A DNA stretch of 45,243 bases from positions 1-45,243 of the forward strand of contig JAILKU010000175.1 in the NCBI GenBank assembly GCA_024693505.1, in the 5' to 3' direction. Positions within the stretch are counted from its first letter, which is position 1. Each line of letters begins with the position of its first letter. The notes beneath the pieces were generated by a model. That model did no database searches and had not been told where the DNA came from. It saw nothing but the letters and a program-made list of their open reading frames with translations. This DNA is from Bacteroidaceae bacterium (GTDB lineage Bacteria; Bacteroidota; Bacteroidia; Bacteroidales; Bacteroidaceae). Positions 25,357 to 34,057 of this stretch are shown here, one piece after another. The position numbers were made by a program, and so were the translations under genes.

Positions 25357-26751
25357 ATGAGAAAATTATTTCTATTCCTGCTGGGTGCTTCCCTCTGTGG
25401 CGCAGCCAGCGCCCAGACAGGCCTTACAGCCGATGTGCTGCAGCAGCTTCGGGGCAGCTACACTCCCACCCCGACCGACAAGGCCCTGCATAACGCCATC
25501 AGCAGCGTCAGCATTCAGCAGATGGCTGTCAACCAGGAGAATACGCAGGCCAAGGACACCTACTTCTGCGTGGAAGTGCCCAACACAGGCATCAGCGACC
25601 AGCAGAAGAGCGGGCGATGCTGGCTCTTCACCGGCACCAACCTGCTGCGCCATCGCGCCATGAAGACCCTGGGCGTGAAGGATTTCTTCTTCAGCCAGAA
25701 CTACCTCTTCTTCTACGACCAGCTGGAGAAGAGCAACCTGTTCCTGCAGGGCGTTATCGACTCGCGCCGCCAGCCCCTCGACAGCCAGATGGTCTGCTGG
25801 CTCTTCCAGCATCCCCTGTCGGACGGCGGCACCTATACGGGAGTGGCCGACCTGGTGACGAAGTACGGCCTGGTTCCCCAGGACATCATGGCCGAGACGC
25901 TCGTCAGCAACAGCACCAGCGAGTTCTGCGGACACCTGAAGCGCAAGTTGCGCGAGTTCGGCATCCAGCTGAGGGAAAAAGGCGAGGCAGGCGCATCGGA
26001 GAAAGACCTGCAGGCCCTGAAGGTGGAGCAGCTGAAGACAGTTTACCGCCTGCTGGTGATGGCTTACGGCGAGCCCCCGAAGTCGTTTAGCTGGGCACCC
26101 AGGAAGGACGGCCGGATGACGCGCGAGCCCAAGACTTATACGCCACAGGAGTTCTACCGCGAAGTGTGCGCGCCGCAGGACGACCTCTATGCCGACTACG
26201 TCATGCTGATGAACGACCCAAGCCGTCCTTACGACCAGGTATTCGAAATCGACTATGACCGTCACCTCTACGACGGACACAACTGGCTCTATGTGAACCT
26301 GGACATCGAAGACCTGAAGAAGATTGCCATAGAGAGCCTGAAGGACTCCACCCAGATGTACTTCGGCTGCGACGTCGGAAAATTCCTGGACCGCCAGACG
26401 GGCTATGCCGACATCAGGAACTTCGACTATGAAAGCCTGCTGGGCACCACCTTCGGCATGAACAAGAAGCAGCGCATACAGACTTTCGACAGCGGCAGCA
26501 CCCATGCCATGACGCTGATGGCCGTCGATCTGGACAAGGCCGGAAAGCCCACCAAGTGGAAGGTGGAGAACAGTTGGGGCGCCACAAGCGGCGCAGCCGG
26601 ATATATCATCATGACGGACGAATGGTTCAACGAATACATGTTCCGCCTGGTGGTGAAGCGCAAATACTGCCCCGAGAAGGTACTTAACCTGCTAAAGAAG
26701 AAACCAGTCAGACTCCCCGCCTGGGATCCGATGTTTATAGAGGAGGAATAA
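25357..26751 (+). CDS. Exported C1-family aminopeptidase (PepC / bleomycin hydrolase type)
   Basis: A 464-residue papain-like peptidase. The signal peptide is MRKLFLFLLGASLCGAASA. The active site is complete: oxyanion Gln and Cys88 in DQQKSGRCWLF, His383 in GSTHAMTLM and Asn405 in KVENSWGA. Family C1B enzymes such as bleomycin hydrolase and PepC are normally cytoplasmic hexamers that trim peptides. The Bacteroidota branch often carries a signal peptide, as here, which points to periplasmic peptide processing. The C-terminus ends in MFIEEE rather than the short autoprocessed tail of the yeast and human enzymes. rbfA follows after 6 nt, so the two are likely co-transcribed. Confidence 0.93.
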   Translation: MRKLFLFLLGASLCGAASAQTGLTADVLQQLRGSYTPTPTDKALHNAISSVSIQQMAVNQENTQAKDTYFCVEVPNTGISDQQKSGRCWLFTGTNLLRHRAMKTLGVKDFFFSQNYLFFYDQLEKSNLFLQGVIDSRRQPLDSQMVCWLFQHPLSDGGTYTGVADLVTKYGLVPQDIMAETLVSNSTSEFCGHLKRKLREFGIQLREKGEAGASEKDLQALKVEQLKTVYRLLVMAYGEPPKSFSWAPRKDGRMTREPKTYTPQEFYREVCAPQDDLYADYVMLMNDPSRPYDQVFEIDYDRHLYDGHNWLYVNLDIEDLKKIAIESLKDSTQMYFGCDVGKFLDRQTGYADIRNFDYESLLGTTFGMNKKQRIQTFDSGSTHAMTLMAVDLDKAGKPTKWKVENSWGATSGAAGYIIMTDEWFNEYMFRLVVKRKYCPEKVLNLLKKKPVRLPAWDPMFIEEE

Positions 26752-26757
26752 CTAATT

Positions 26758-27093
26758 ATGGAAACAACAAGACAAAACAAGATTGCACGCCTCATACAGA
26801 AAGAACTGAGCGACATTTTCCAGCGGCAGACGAGCCAGATGCGCGGCGTGCTAGTCAGCGTAAGTGCCTGCCGCATCAGCCCCGACCTGAGCATTTGCCG
26901 CGTCTACCTGAGCGTCTTCCCCAGCGAAAGGGCCGAGGAACTGGTGGGCAACATCAACACGAACCAGAAGCAAGTGCGCTATGAACTGGGCAGGCGAGTG
27001 GGCAGACAACTGCGCATCATCCCCGAACTGAAGTTCTTCGTGGACGACTCACTCGACTATGCCGAACATATTGACGAACTGTTGAAGAAATAA
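26758..27093 (+). CDS. rbfA: Ribosome-binding factor A
   Basis: A 111-residue KH-like protein of normal length. It begins METTRQNKIARLIQKELSDIF, and the family core is visible in VSACRISPDLSICRVYLSVFP and RYELGRRVGRQLRIIPELKFFVDDS. RbfA helps mature the 5' end of 16S rRNA and the 30S subunit, and is needed at low temperature. It follows the peptidase by 6 nt and precedes the LolC/E-like gene; rbfA next to a lolE-like permease is an arrangement I associate with Bacteroidales (knowledge, not checked here). Confidence 0.96.
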   Translation: METTRQNKIARLIQKELSDIFQRQTSQMRGVLVSVSACRISPDLSICRVYLSVFPSERAEELVGNINTNQKQVRYELGRRVGRQLRIIPELKFFVDDSLDYAEHIDELLKK

Positions 27094-27106
27094 GAACCTT
27101 AAATTC

Positions 27107-27142
27107 TTGAACATTTGAACTCTTGAACCTTGAACTTTGAAC
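27107..27142 (+). repeat. Five TTGAAC repeats spanning the permease start codon
   Basis: TTGAAC occurs at 27107-27112, 27115-27120, 27123-27128, 27130-27135 and 27137-27142, with 1-2 nt between copies. The TTG of the fourth copy is the best start codon of the downstream permease gene. Confidence 0.8.
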
Positions 27143-28356
27143 ATTTCATAGCACGCAGGTATCTCTTCAGCAAGAAGAGCCATCACGCCATAAACATCAT
27201 CAGCGGCATCTCGATGATGGGCGTAGCCATTGCCGCAATGGCTCTGGTATGCACCCTGAGCGTCTTCAACGGTTTCCAGGACCTGGTGGCAGGCCTGTTT
27301 ACCGCCTTCGACCCTCAGCTGCGTGTCTCGCTGGCCGAGGGAAAGACGACAGAGGCCGGCGACGAAGCGCTCAAAGCCCTGAAGGAATGCCCCCTGGTGG
27401 AGGTCTATACACCCGTTCTGGAGGATCAGGCCCTGGTTTACCAAGAAGGGCGGCAAGTGGTCGTCACCATAAAGGGAGTGGATGACAATTTCTCCGAAGG
27501 GACGGACATCGAAAACATCCTGTACGGCGACGGGACGTTCTGTCTGCATGCCGATGTGCTTGAATACGGAGTCGTGGGCATTCAGCTGGCCGCTCAGTTG
27601 GGACTGGGCAGTTCGTTTCCCGACCCGCTGCAGATCTATGCCCCCAAGCCTGGCGAACGGGTGAATATGGCCAATCCGCTCAGCTCCTTCAACCACGACG
27701 AGCTGCAGAGCCCGGGCGTCGTCTTCCAGGTAAAGCAGGCCAAGTATGACAGCAACTATATCATCACAAGCCTTGGCTTTGCCCAACGGCTGTTCGGACA
27801 ACAGGGACGCATCTCGAACGTTGAGCTGAAGCTCAGGGACAACGTCTCGCTGCAGAAAGGCAAGAAGGAAATCCGACGCCTGCTGGGGCCGCGCTTCACG
27901 GTGCAGGACCGCTACGAGCAGCAAGAGGATGTGTTCCGCATAATGAGGGTGGAAAAGTTCATCTCCTACTTGTTCCTGACCTTCATCCTACTGGTTGCCA
28001 GCTTCAACATCATCGGCTCGCTCTCCATGCTGATGATCGACAAGCGACAAGACGTCCAGACCCTGAGAAGCATGGGAGCCACCGAACAGATGGTTTGCAA
28101 CATATTCAATCTGGAAGGCCGCCTGATAAGTATGGCCGGCGCCGTGACTGGAGTGCTGGCAGGCCTCCTGCTGTGCTGGGCTCAGCAGACATTCGGACTT
28201 GTCAGCATGGGAAAGAATGACGGGAACTTCATCGTGGAGGCCTATCCGGTAAGCGTACATCTCTGGGACATCGTACTGATTCTCGGTACTGTCTTTGTGG
28301 TAGGCGCTCTAGCTATATGGTATCCGGTAAGGTATCTCTCAAGGAATCTGCTATGA
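27130..28356 (+). CDS. LolC/LolE-type ABC transporter permease (FtsX/MacB family)
   Basis: A 408-residue inner-membrane protein with the LolCE layout: one N-terminal helix (about 22-45), a large periplasmic domain (about 50-265), and three C-terminal helices near 277-300, 325-350 and 372-395. The core FtsX motif is present as FNIIGSLSMLMIDKRQDVQTLRSMGAT. Such proteins, with the ATPase LolD, release lipoproteins from the inner membrane to LolA; no lolD is in this window. The start is TTG at 27130, giving NFEHFIARRYLFSKKSHHAIN, which fits the family N-terminus; no ATG is available. The stop overlaps the ATG of the next gene (ATGA). Confidence 0.9.
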   Translation: MNFEHFIARRYLFSKKSHHAINIISGISMMGVAIAAMALVCTLSVFNGFQDLVAGLFTAFDPQLRVSLAEGKTTEAGDEALKALKECPLVEVYTPVLEDQALVYQEGRQVVVTIKGVDDNFSEGTDIENILYGDGTFCLHADVLEYGVVGIQLAAQLGLGSSFPDPLQIYAPKPGERVNMANPLSSFNHDELQSPGVVFQVKQAKYDSNYIITSLGFAQRLFGQQGRISNVELKLRDNVSLQKGKKEIRRLLGPRFTVQDRYEQQEDVFRIMRVEKFISYLFLTFILLVASFNIIGSLSMLMIDKRQDVQTLRSMGATEQMVCNIFNLEGRLISMAGAVTGVLAGLLLCWAQQTFGLVSMGKNDGNFIVEAYPVSVHLWDIVLILGTVFVVGALAIWYPVRYLSRNLL

Positions 28357-28793
28357 GAAGTAAACGAACGAATAAACCAAGTGAGGAAATGGAAAAGGAG
28401 TTAGGCATAAAGATACAGTTGCCCAAATACATTGACCCCAGAGGCAACCTGACTGTTGCTGAAGGCCTTGACTGCATTCCCTTCGAGATAGCCCGGGCCT
28501 ACTGGGTGACCGATGTGCCGGGGGGAGAGTCGCGCGGAGGCCACGCCCATCGGGAATGCATGGAATTCATCGTCGCTACGAGCGGATCGTTCGACGTTAC
28601 GCTGGACAACGGCACAAGGAAGATGACCTACCATCTGAACCATCCCTGGGAAGGGTTGTTGGTCGGGACCGGCATCTGGCGAACGCTGGAAGACTTCTCC
28701 TCGGGAGCCGTCTGTATGGTTCTGGCCAGTCAGAAATTCAGGGAAGAGGATTACATAAGAGAATATGACGAATATAAGGCGATATACGGTTGA
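28353..28793 (+). CDS. FdtA/WxcM-like cupin (sugar 3,4-ketoisomerase family)
   Basis: A 146-residue cupin. The metal-site-like GGHAHRECMEFIVATSGSF and the turn LDNGTRKMTYHLN are followed by the conserved tail PWEGLLVGTGIWRTLEDF and REEDYIREYDEY. These match the C-terminal WxcM/FdtA family, which includes dTDP-4-oxo-6-deoxyglucose 3,4-ketoisomerase for 3-amino sugars of surface glycans. The first ATG overlaps the permease stop as ATGA at 28353-28356; a second start at 28389 is possible. The next gene, an acyltransferase, overlaps its end by 29 nt, recalling the FdtA-FdtC isomerase/acetyltransferase pairing, although no aminotransferase (FdtB) is nearby. Confidence 0.82.
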   Translation: MRSKRTNKPSEEMEKELGIKIQLPKYIDPRGNLTVAEGLDCIPFEIARAYWVTDVPGGESRGGHAHRECMEFIVATSGSFDVTLDNGTRKMTYHLNHPWEGLLVGTGIWRTLEDFSSGAVCMVLASQKFREEDYIREYDEYKAIYG

Positions 28794-29745
28794 GGACAAG
28801 TCCTTGTGGGATGCATTCGTGGCGAAGTCCAGAAACAGCACATTCCTGTTCCTGCGCAACTATATGGAGTATCATCGCCAGCGATTCACCGACCATTCCT
28901 TGCTCTGCTTCGACAAAAAGGGACGGCTCATTGCCATTCTGCCTGCAAATGAGAGCCTGGACGAAGAAGGCAACAAACGTCTGGTCTCCCATCAGGGACT
29001 CACCTATGGAGGACTGGTGCTCTCCGAGCATACTTCGGCAAACGACATCCTCTCTATCATGGAAGCCCTTGTGGAATATGCCGGCAGAGAACACTTCTCG
29101 TATATCCTCTACAAAGCACTACCGACCATATATCATCGCCTGCCGACACAGGAAGACCTCTATGCCCTTTTCCGGCTGGGCGCGAAATTAGAAGCATGCA
29201 ACTTGGCATGCACGGTATTCTTGCAAGCCGACCCTCCTGTACCAATGGAACGGCGCAGGCAGAGAGGCGTCAGGAAAGCTCTGGAAAAAGGCTACAAGAC
29301 AGAAGACGGCAATCTGCAGGAGTTCTGGCCGATCATGGTAAACAACCTGCAAACGCGCTACCACGCCCTGCCTACACACTCTTTGGAAGAAATGCAGTAC
29401 CTGCAAAATCAGTTTCCCAACCAGATTGTCTGCACTATAGCCCGCGACGGTAACGGCATCGCCCAGGCAGGAGCTGTGGCGTTCCTGACCGCTTGCGTTG
29501 CGCACGTTCAATACGGTCATGCGACACCTCAAGGAAAGAAAGACGGCGCCCTGGATCTTCTTTACACCCGGTTGATAGACCGCTACCGCCAGCAAGGCTT
29601 CCGCTATTTCGACTTTGGCACGAGCAATGAACAAGGAGGCCGCATACTGAACGAAAGCCTGATTGCACAGAAAGAAGGATTTGGAGGCAGAGGTGTTATC
29701 TGTCCTACATATAAAATAGTTTTAAACGCAAACAAAGAAACATGA
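28765..29745 (+). CDS. GNAT/FemAB-like acyltransferase
   Basis: A 326-residue protein with two GNAT-like halves. The N-terminal half begins IRRYTVEDKSLWDAFVAKSRNSTFLFLRNYMEYH. The C-terminal half holds GIAQAGAVAFLTACVAHVQYGHATPQGK, ALDLLYTRLIDRYRQQGFRYF and DFGTSNEQGGRILNESL, typical of the Acetyltransf_6 / FemAB-like group. It probably transfers an acyl group to an amino sugar, given its overlap with the FdtA-like cupin gene; a peptidoglycan or other acceptor cannot be excluded. The stop overlaps the next ATG as ATGA at 29742-29745, so four genes from the permease on are tightly packed. Confidence 0.75.
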   Translation: MTNIRRYTVEDKSLWDAFVAKSRNSTFLFLRNYMEYHRQRFTDHSLLCFDKKGRLIAILPANESLDEEGNKRLVSHQGLTYGGLVLSEHTSANDILSIMEALVEYAGREHFSYILYKALPTIYHRLPTQEDLYALFRLGAKLEACNLACTVFLQADPPVPMERRRQRGVRKALEKGYKTEDGNLQEFWPIMVNNLQTRYHALPTHSLEEMQYLQNQFPNQIVCTIARDGNGIAQAGAVAFLTACVAHVQYGHATPQGKKDGALDLLYTRLIDRYRQQGFRYFDFGTSNEQGGRILNESLIAQKEGFGGRGVICPTYKIVLNANKET

Positions 29746-32624
29746 AACGTCTATTTTTCGTATTGGCAACTATAACGTTGCTTCTCTCGGCGATGAGAGG
29801 ATATGCCCAAACCGATCAGGCTGCCGAAGCGCCCACGACTCTGGAAGGATGGGCTGAGAGAGTGCAGAAATTCGGGAAAGGAATACCCCAGGAACAGGTC
29901 TTTATTCATATGGACAACACCTGCTATTTCCTTGGGGACACAATTTACTTCAAGGCCTATGTCAGGCGGAGTGACACAGGAGCGCCCAGCCGGTTGAGCG
30001 GCCTGCTCTATGCAGAATTGTTTAATCAGGACGGCTATTTGGTAGAACGGCAGCTTATCGAGCTGAAAAACGGTCAGGGCGATGGTTCCTTCTGCCTACT
30101 TGACACACTATACGGCGGTTACTACGAACTGAGAGCCTACACCAGATGGCAACTGAACTGGGGGCAGACAGAGCATTCTCACACAAATTTCGGTGAGAAA
30201 TGGTTTTTCAACAAAAAGATGGCCAAGGACTATTTCCGCGATTACGAGAAACTCTACAGCCGCGTCTTTCCCGTGTACAATAAGCCAAAAACGCCTGGTG
30301 ACTTCCAGCAAAACATGACGCTACGCCCCCTGCGCCGTAGGGTAAAGGCTGATACGGATCCGCAAGACGTCATACCACAGCTCTATCCCGAAGGCGGACA
30401 TCTGGTAGCCGGAGTGGAAAACTGTGTGGCATTCGAGGCTAACGATGAGGAAGGCATACACGTTGACGGTACTTTGACAATAGTCAACCAGTCGGGAAAC
30501 AAGGTTGCAGAAGGCGTCACAGAGAACCGAGGCCGCGGGACTGTACTCTTCACTCCGGTTGAAGGCGAGAAATACAAGGCGCTATTCACTCTCAAGCAAA
30601 ACACCACCCTCCTGAAAGCCAAGGAAGGGAAGTGCCCCGAGGTTGAGACAGACGGTTGCGCAATACGGGTCGAACGTAACGGAGACAAACTTTCAATAGG
30701 CATCGCCGCAAAAGGAACAGCCGCCTCCGAGAAACTTGGACTGACGGTAATGAGCCAAGGCGTACTCCAGGGATTCCAGGAATTAGGCAGCGGAGGAATA
30801 CACAGCCTGGATCTGAACACGGCGTCAATGCCCATTGGCATTCTGCAACTTACAGTCTTCAACGCACAGGGACGCATTTATGCAGACCGTCTGGTATTCA
30901 ACTCTCCGTCTATGACTAATATGGGAGGCCATAAACTTTCCTTCACCGGTATCCAGAAAACGCCTTATGAGCCCTTCGCTGCTATTGACTTGGGCATTGA
31001 GGGTGGAGCGCCAGGCAGCATTGTGAGTGTAGCGGTGCGAGATGCCGCACATACGGAATACATCTACGACAATGGCAATATTCTCACCGAGATGCTCTTG
31101 AGCAGCCAGATACGAGGTTTCGTAGAGAACCCCGGCTATTTCTTCGAGAAGGATGACGATGAGCATCGCCGCGCATTGGATCTGATGCTGATGGTCCAGG
31201 GCTGGCGGCGATTTGACTGGCACATCATGGCCACTCCAGGCGAATTCACCGTGCAATACATGCCCGAGCACACTCAAATGATGAGTGGTGAAATTAACAC
31301 TTACATGGCCTTCCAGCGCGAGACGGAATTTGAAAAGCAGATTAATGCAGATATAGCCAAGCAGATGCAGACCGAGGAGGAGAAGGAGGCCATGAAGGCC
31401 GACAATAGTCACAAGCAGAATACAGCCTCGACCATCCATGTAGGAGACGGCGTGACTGGCGTGGCAGATGTGGTGGAGCAGATGAATGAGAACAGCGCAA
31501 TAGCCGAGAAAGCCTTCAACAAGGGTGGAGACATACAGAGCACAGTGGTAGTGAACGACCGTTTCAACTTCGGAAAGACGACCCTGAAGCGAGAGGTGCT
31601 CACGCATGCAGAGTTCGTAAAGCCTGGTGCTCCAGAGGGGGTTGTGGGAGAGATGATGAGCGAGAAAGGACACTTCAACATTGAGTCGCCACGCTTCTAC
31701 GGAGGATGTTATTTTTTCCTCGGCGCCAGCGATACTACTAAATGGAAAAAGGACAAGGAATATAATTGGGTGACAAATGGCGAGGATAGCAAACAACAGG
31801 TTGTATATCCCGAATTCTACGTCAAGCTGAATCCGCTTTTCCCAAGATTTGTCAAGCCCTACAACGGATACCAGAAGAACGTTGCTGAAGCACCCGAAGG
31901 ATCTGCTCTCTCAGAGGAATGGATGGAAGGCGTAGACCGGACCCTAAGACAAGTTACCATCGGTGCCAAACGGACCACCTATACGAACTTCGACGCCAGT
32001 AAGCCTGCTTTCGTCATAGATGCCTACGATGCCTTTAATGATGTTTGCGATGCCGGACTCTGCAATGGCGTTTTCATGGGCGCTGAACGCTTTATAACCG
32101 ACATAGCCCGGAACTACATCGGCGACATGAATATGGAGCGGCCCTACGAGATTAAGATGCGCCGCAACAGCCGGCCCGAGAACTTCCACATCTCAGACGG
32201 TACTAAGGAGAAGTTCAACCACCTTGCAAATCTGGATAAGGTTTACATCTACACAGACTACAGTCCCCGCCTTGAAGGCGACCGCAGCTTCGAGCAAAGC
32301 AATCAGCCCATCGTCGAAGTCGACCTCCGCTTGGATCCCAACGATGCGGTTCAGACCACCTATCGAGATCGTTTCTATGTGCTAAAGGGTTATGCCGTCT
32401 GCGAAGATTTCTACCATCCGGATTACTCCAAGAAGCCATTGGAAGGTTTCAAGGATTATCGCCGAACCCTCTTCTGGGATCCCAATGTTCAACTGGACAA
32501 CCAAGGCAATGCAAAGCTTCATCTGTTCAACAATGGCAAAAAAACGCAAATTGCCATCAGCGCTGAGGGCATGTCAGAAAACGGCACCATGAGCACAGGA
32601 CTGAGTATGCCTGAAAACCAATAA
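29742..32624 (+). CDS. Large exported protein with MG2 (alpha-2-macroglobulin-like) domain
   Basis: A 960-residue exported protein. The signal peptide is MKRLFFVLATITLLLSAMRGYA. The segment GIPQEQVFIHMDNTCYFLGDTIYFKAYVRR (about 46-76) is the classical MG2 start seen in Bacteroidota macroglobulin-like proteins, followed by several beta-sandwich stretches (LYPEGGHLVAGVENCVAFEAND). Residues about 540-600 form a charged, helical, low-complexity insert (AKQMQTEEEKEAMKADN). The C-terminal domain is aromatic-rich and ends with a strand pair (LDNQGNAKLHLFNNGKKTQI). Function is unknown; there is no thioester motif that I can see. Relatives are often next to TonB-dependent systems, but none is present here. 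Confidence 0.7.
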   Translation: MKRLFFVLATITLLLSAMRGYAQTDQAAEAPTTLEGWAERVQKFGKGIPQEQVFIHMDNTCYFLGDTIYFKAYVRRSDTGAPSRLSGLLYAELFNQDGYLVERQLIELKNGQGDGSFCLLDTLYGGYYELRAYTRWQLNWGQTEHSHTNFGEKWFFNKKMAKDYFRDYEKLYSRVFPVYNKPKTPGDFQQNMTLRPLRRRVKADTDPQDVIPQLYPEGGHLVAGVENCVAFEANDEEGIHVDGTLTIVNQSGNKVAEGVTENRGRGTVLFTPVEGEKYKALFTLKQNTTLLKAKEGKCPEVETDGCAIRVERNGDKLSIGIAAKGTAASEKLGLTVMSQGVLQGFQELGSGGIHSLDLNTASMPIGILQLTVFNAQGRIYADRLVFNSPSMTNMGGHKLSFTGIQKTPYEPFAAIDLGIEGGAPGSIVSVAVRDAAHTEYIYDNGNILTEMLLSSQIRGFVENPGYFFEKDDDEHRRALDLMLMVQGWRRFDWHIMATPGEFTVQYMPEHTQMMSGEINTYMAFQRETEFEKQINADIAKQMQTEEEKEAMKADNSHKQNTASTIHVGDGVTGVADVVEQMNENSAIAEKAFNKGGDIQSTVVVNDRFNFGKTTLKREVLTHAEFVKPGAPEGVVGEMMSEKGHFNIESPRFYGGCYFFLGASDTTKWKKDKEYNWVTNGEDSKQQVVYPEFYVKLNPLFPRFVKPYNGYQKNVAEAPEGSALSEEWMEGVDRTLRQVTIGAKRTTYTNFDASKPAFVIDAYDAFNDVCDAGLCNGVFMGAERFITDIARNYIGDMNMERPYEIKMRRNSRPENFHISDGTKEKFNHLANLDKVYIYTDYSPRLEGDRSFEQSNQPIVEVDLRLDPNDAVQTTYRDRFYVLKGYAVCEDFYHPDYSKKPLEGFKDYRRTLFWDPNVQLDNQGNAKLHLFNNGKKTQIAISAEGMSENGTMSTGLSMPENQ

Positions 32625-32694
32625 GTAACAGTTGCATCAGTTTCTACTTTGAACCACAGAATTAAAAATACACAAATTGACAAATTAATAAGAT

Positions 32695-33795
32695 ATGGAA
32701 GAAAAAAAAATGCTTGAAATTATTGAGAACTTTGCATACGAAGGCAAAGTGGAATCAGTAACCCCCTTGGGTGAAGGTCTTATCAACGACACATATCTGG
32801 TTCATACAGCCGGAGTATTTGCTCCCGACTACGTTTTACAGCGTATTAACCATGTAGTGTTCCCCGATGTAGAAATGCTCATGAGGAACATCGCAGCCGT
32901 AACCGCACACATCCGACACAAATTAGAACAGCAAGGCGTACAAGACATCAATCGCCGCTGCCTGAATTTCATTCGTTTACGCAATGACTCACAACGCAAC
33001 TATATAGAGGCCGACGGACAATACTGGCGTCTGATGGTCTTTATTGAGGACTCTGTCACGAAGCAGGCTGTAGATGCCGAGACGAGTCGTGCAGCAGGCA
33101 AGGCATTCGGACAATTCGAAGCCATGCTGGCCGACATTCCCGTCGAACTCGGTGAGACCATTCCTAATTTCCATAATATGGAATTCCGCCTGCATCAACT
33201 GAGGCAAGTCGTAAGCGAAGACCCGGAAGGGCGAGCCGGAGAACCACAGGTTCAGGAACTCTTACGTGAAATAGAAAATCGCAGCGTTGATATGTGCCGG
33301 GCTGAACGGATGGGACGCGAAGGATTACTGCCCCGCCGTGTTTGTCATTGCGATACGAAGGTGAACAACATGCTTTACGATCGGGACGGTAATGTGCTCT
33401 GCGTCATCGACCTGGATACCGTCATGCCGGGCTTCGTATTCTCTGACTACGGTGATTTCCTACGTACAGGAGCCGCAGCTGTAGCCGAAGACTTCGGTGA
33501 CATGAACCAAGTTGCCTTCCGAATGGACATCTTCCGGGCCTTTACAGAAGGTTACCTGCAAGGGGCTGGTTCTTTTCTTACGCCTATCGAAAAAGAGAAC
33601 CTTGCATGGGCCGCAGGTCTTTTCCCCTATATGCAATGCGTTCGCTTCCTTTGGGACTACCTCAGCGGCGATCATTATTGGAAATGTCGCTATGAAGCTC
33701 ATAACTTCATACGTGCTTTAAACCAGTTCCACCTGCTATTAGACGTGGAGCGTCACATGCCCGAAATGGAAGACTTCATTATGCAGGCAAAATAA
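32695..33795 (+). CDS. Aminoglycoside-phosphotransferase-fold sugar kinase, NahK-like
   Basis: A 366-residue kinase of the APH/choline-kinase fold. GEGLINDTYLV at about 26-36 is the nucleotide loop. The catalytic Brenner motif is VCHCDTKVNNMLYD and the metal-binding motif is CVIDLDTVMPGF. The set of motifs, with FSDYGDFLRTGA after it, matches N-acetylhexosamine 1-kinase (NahK) and the related protein of the mucin-desulfating locus of Prevotella RS2. It would phosphorylate GlcNAc or GalNAc at C1 in the cytoplasm, feeding glycan salvage. With the fucosidase this suits a host-glycan diet (inference). It stands alone, 70 nt after the MG2-like gene, and ends before a terminator. Confidence 0.85.
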   Translation: MEEKKMLEIIENFAYEGKVESVTPLGEGLINDTYLVHTAGVFAPDYVLQRINHVVFPDVEMLMRNIAAVTAHIRHKLEQQGVQDINRRCLNFIRLRNDSQRNYIEADGQYWRLMVFIEDSVTKQAVDAETSRAAGKAFGQFEAMLADIPVELGETIPNFHNMEFRLHQLRQVVSEDPEGRAGEPQVQELLREIENRSVDMCRAERMGREGLLPRRVCHCDTKVNNMLYDRDGNVLCVIDLDTVMPGFVFSDYGDFLRTGAAAVAEDFGDMNQVAFRMDIFRAFTEGYLQGAGSFLTPIEKENLAWAAGLFPYMQCVRFLWDYLSGDHYWKCRYEAHNFIRALNQFHLLLDVERHMPEMEDFIMQAK

Positions 33796-33851
33796 GACAA
33801 CAAGATTCGGACATAATGAAGATCAAATGGAAATGTCTTAGATATACAAGT

Positions 33852-33874
33852 AAAGGGGCTGAAAAAGCCCCTTT
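33852..33874. terminator. Bidirectional hairpin terminator between the kinase and tRNA-Pro
   Basis: AAAGGGGC at 33852-33859 pairs with GCCCCTTT at 33867-33874 around a short A-rich loop. It lies 57 nt after the kinase stop on the plus strand and just past the 3' end of tRNA-Pro on the minus strand, so it can serve both. Confidence 0.75.
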
Positions 33875-33886
33875 GCTTTAGGAATG

Positions 33887-33962
33887 TCGGGATGACAAGA
33901 TTCGAACTTGCGACCACACGCCCCCCAGACGCGTACTCTAAACCGGACTGAGCTACATCCCG
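33887..33962 (-). tRNA. tRNA-Pro, anticodon GGG
   Basis: Read on the minus strand the 76-nt sequence folds as a cloverleaf. The acceptor stem is CGGGATG with CATCCCG, discriminator A. The D stem is GCTC/GAGT, the anticodon stem CGCGT/GCGTG with loop CTGGGGG (anticodon GGG), and the T arm GCAAG-TTCGAAT-CTTGT. It reads proline codon CCC (and CCU by wobble). CCA is not encoded. The promoter lies at 33978-34009 and a hairpin terminator follows at 33852-33874, so it is a single-gene unit. Confidence 0.93.
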
Positions 33963-33977
33963 TTCCTTTTACGTGTG

Positions 33978-34009
33978 CAAAGGTATGGCAATTTTTTGTT
34001 CCCTCCAAA
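33978..34009 (-). promoter_or_regulatory. Promoter of tRNA-Pro
   Basis: Minus strand: TTTG at 34006-34009, a 20-nt spacer and TACCTTTG at 33978-33985, 16 nt before the mature tRNA 5' end. It interlocks with the aroA promoter on the other strand. Confidence 0.75.
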
Positions 34010-34025
34010 TTTTTTTGTAACTTTG
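33995..34025 (+). promoter_or_regulatory. Promoter of aroA
   Basis: TTTG at 33995-33998, a 19-nt spacer and TAACTTTG at 34018-34025. The predicted transcript start is near 34032. This leaves only 5 nt before the ATG at 34037 but 26 nt before the ATG at 34058, which favours the second start. Confidence 0.75.
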
Positions 34026-34057
34026 TACTCAAATTGATGAAAAAAAGCAGTTTTTTT

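Noticed and set aside
25372..26505. 377-codon minus-strand frame opposite the C1 peptidase
   Set aside because: Antisense to a gene with a complete catalytic triad; composition is leucine/valine/alanine-rich without motif.
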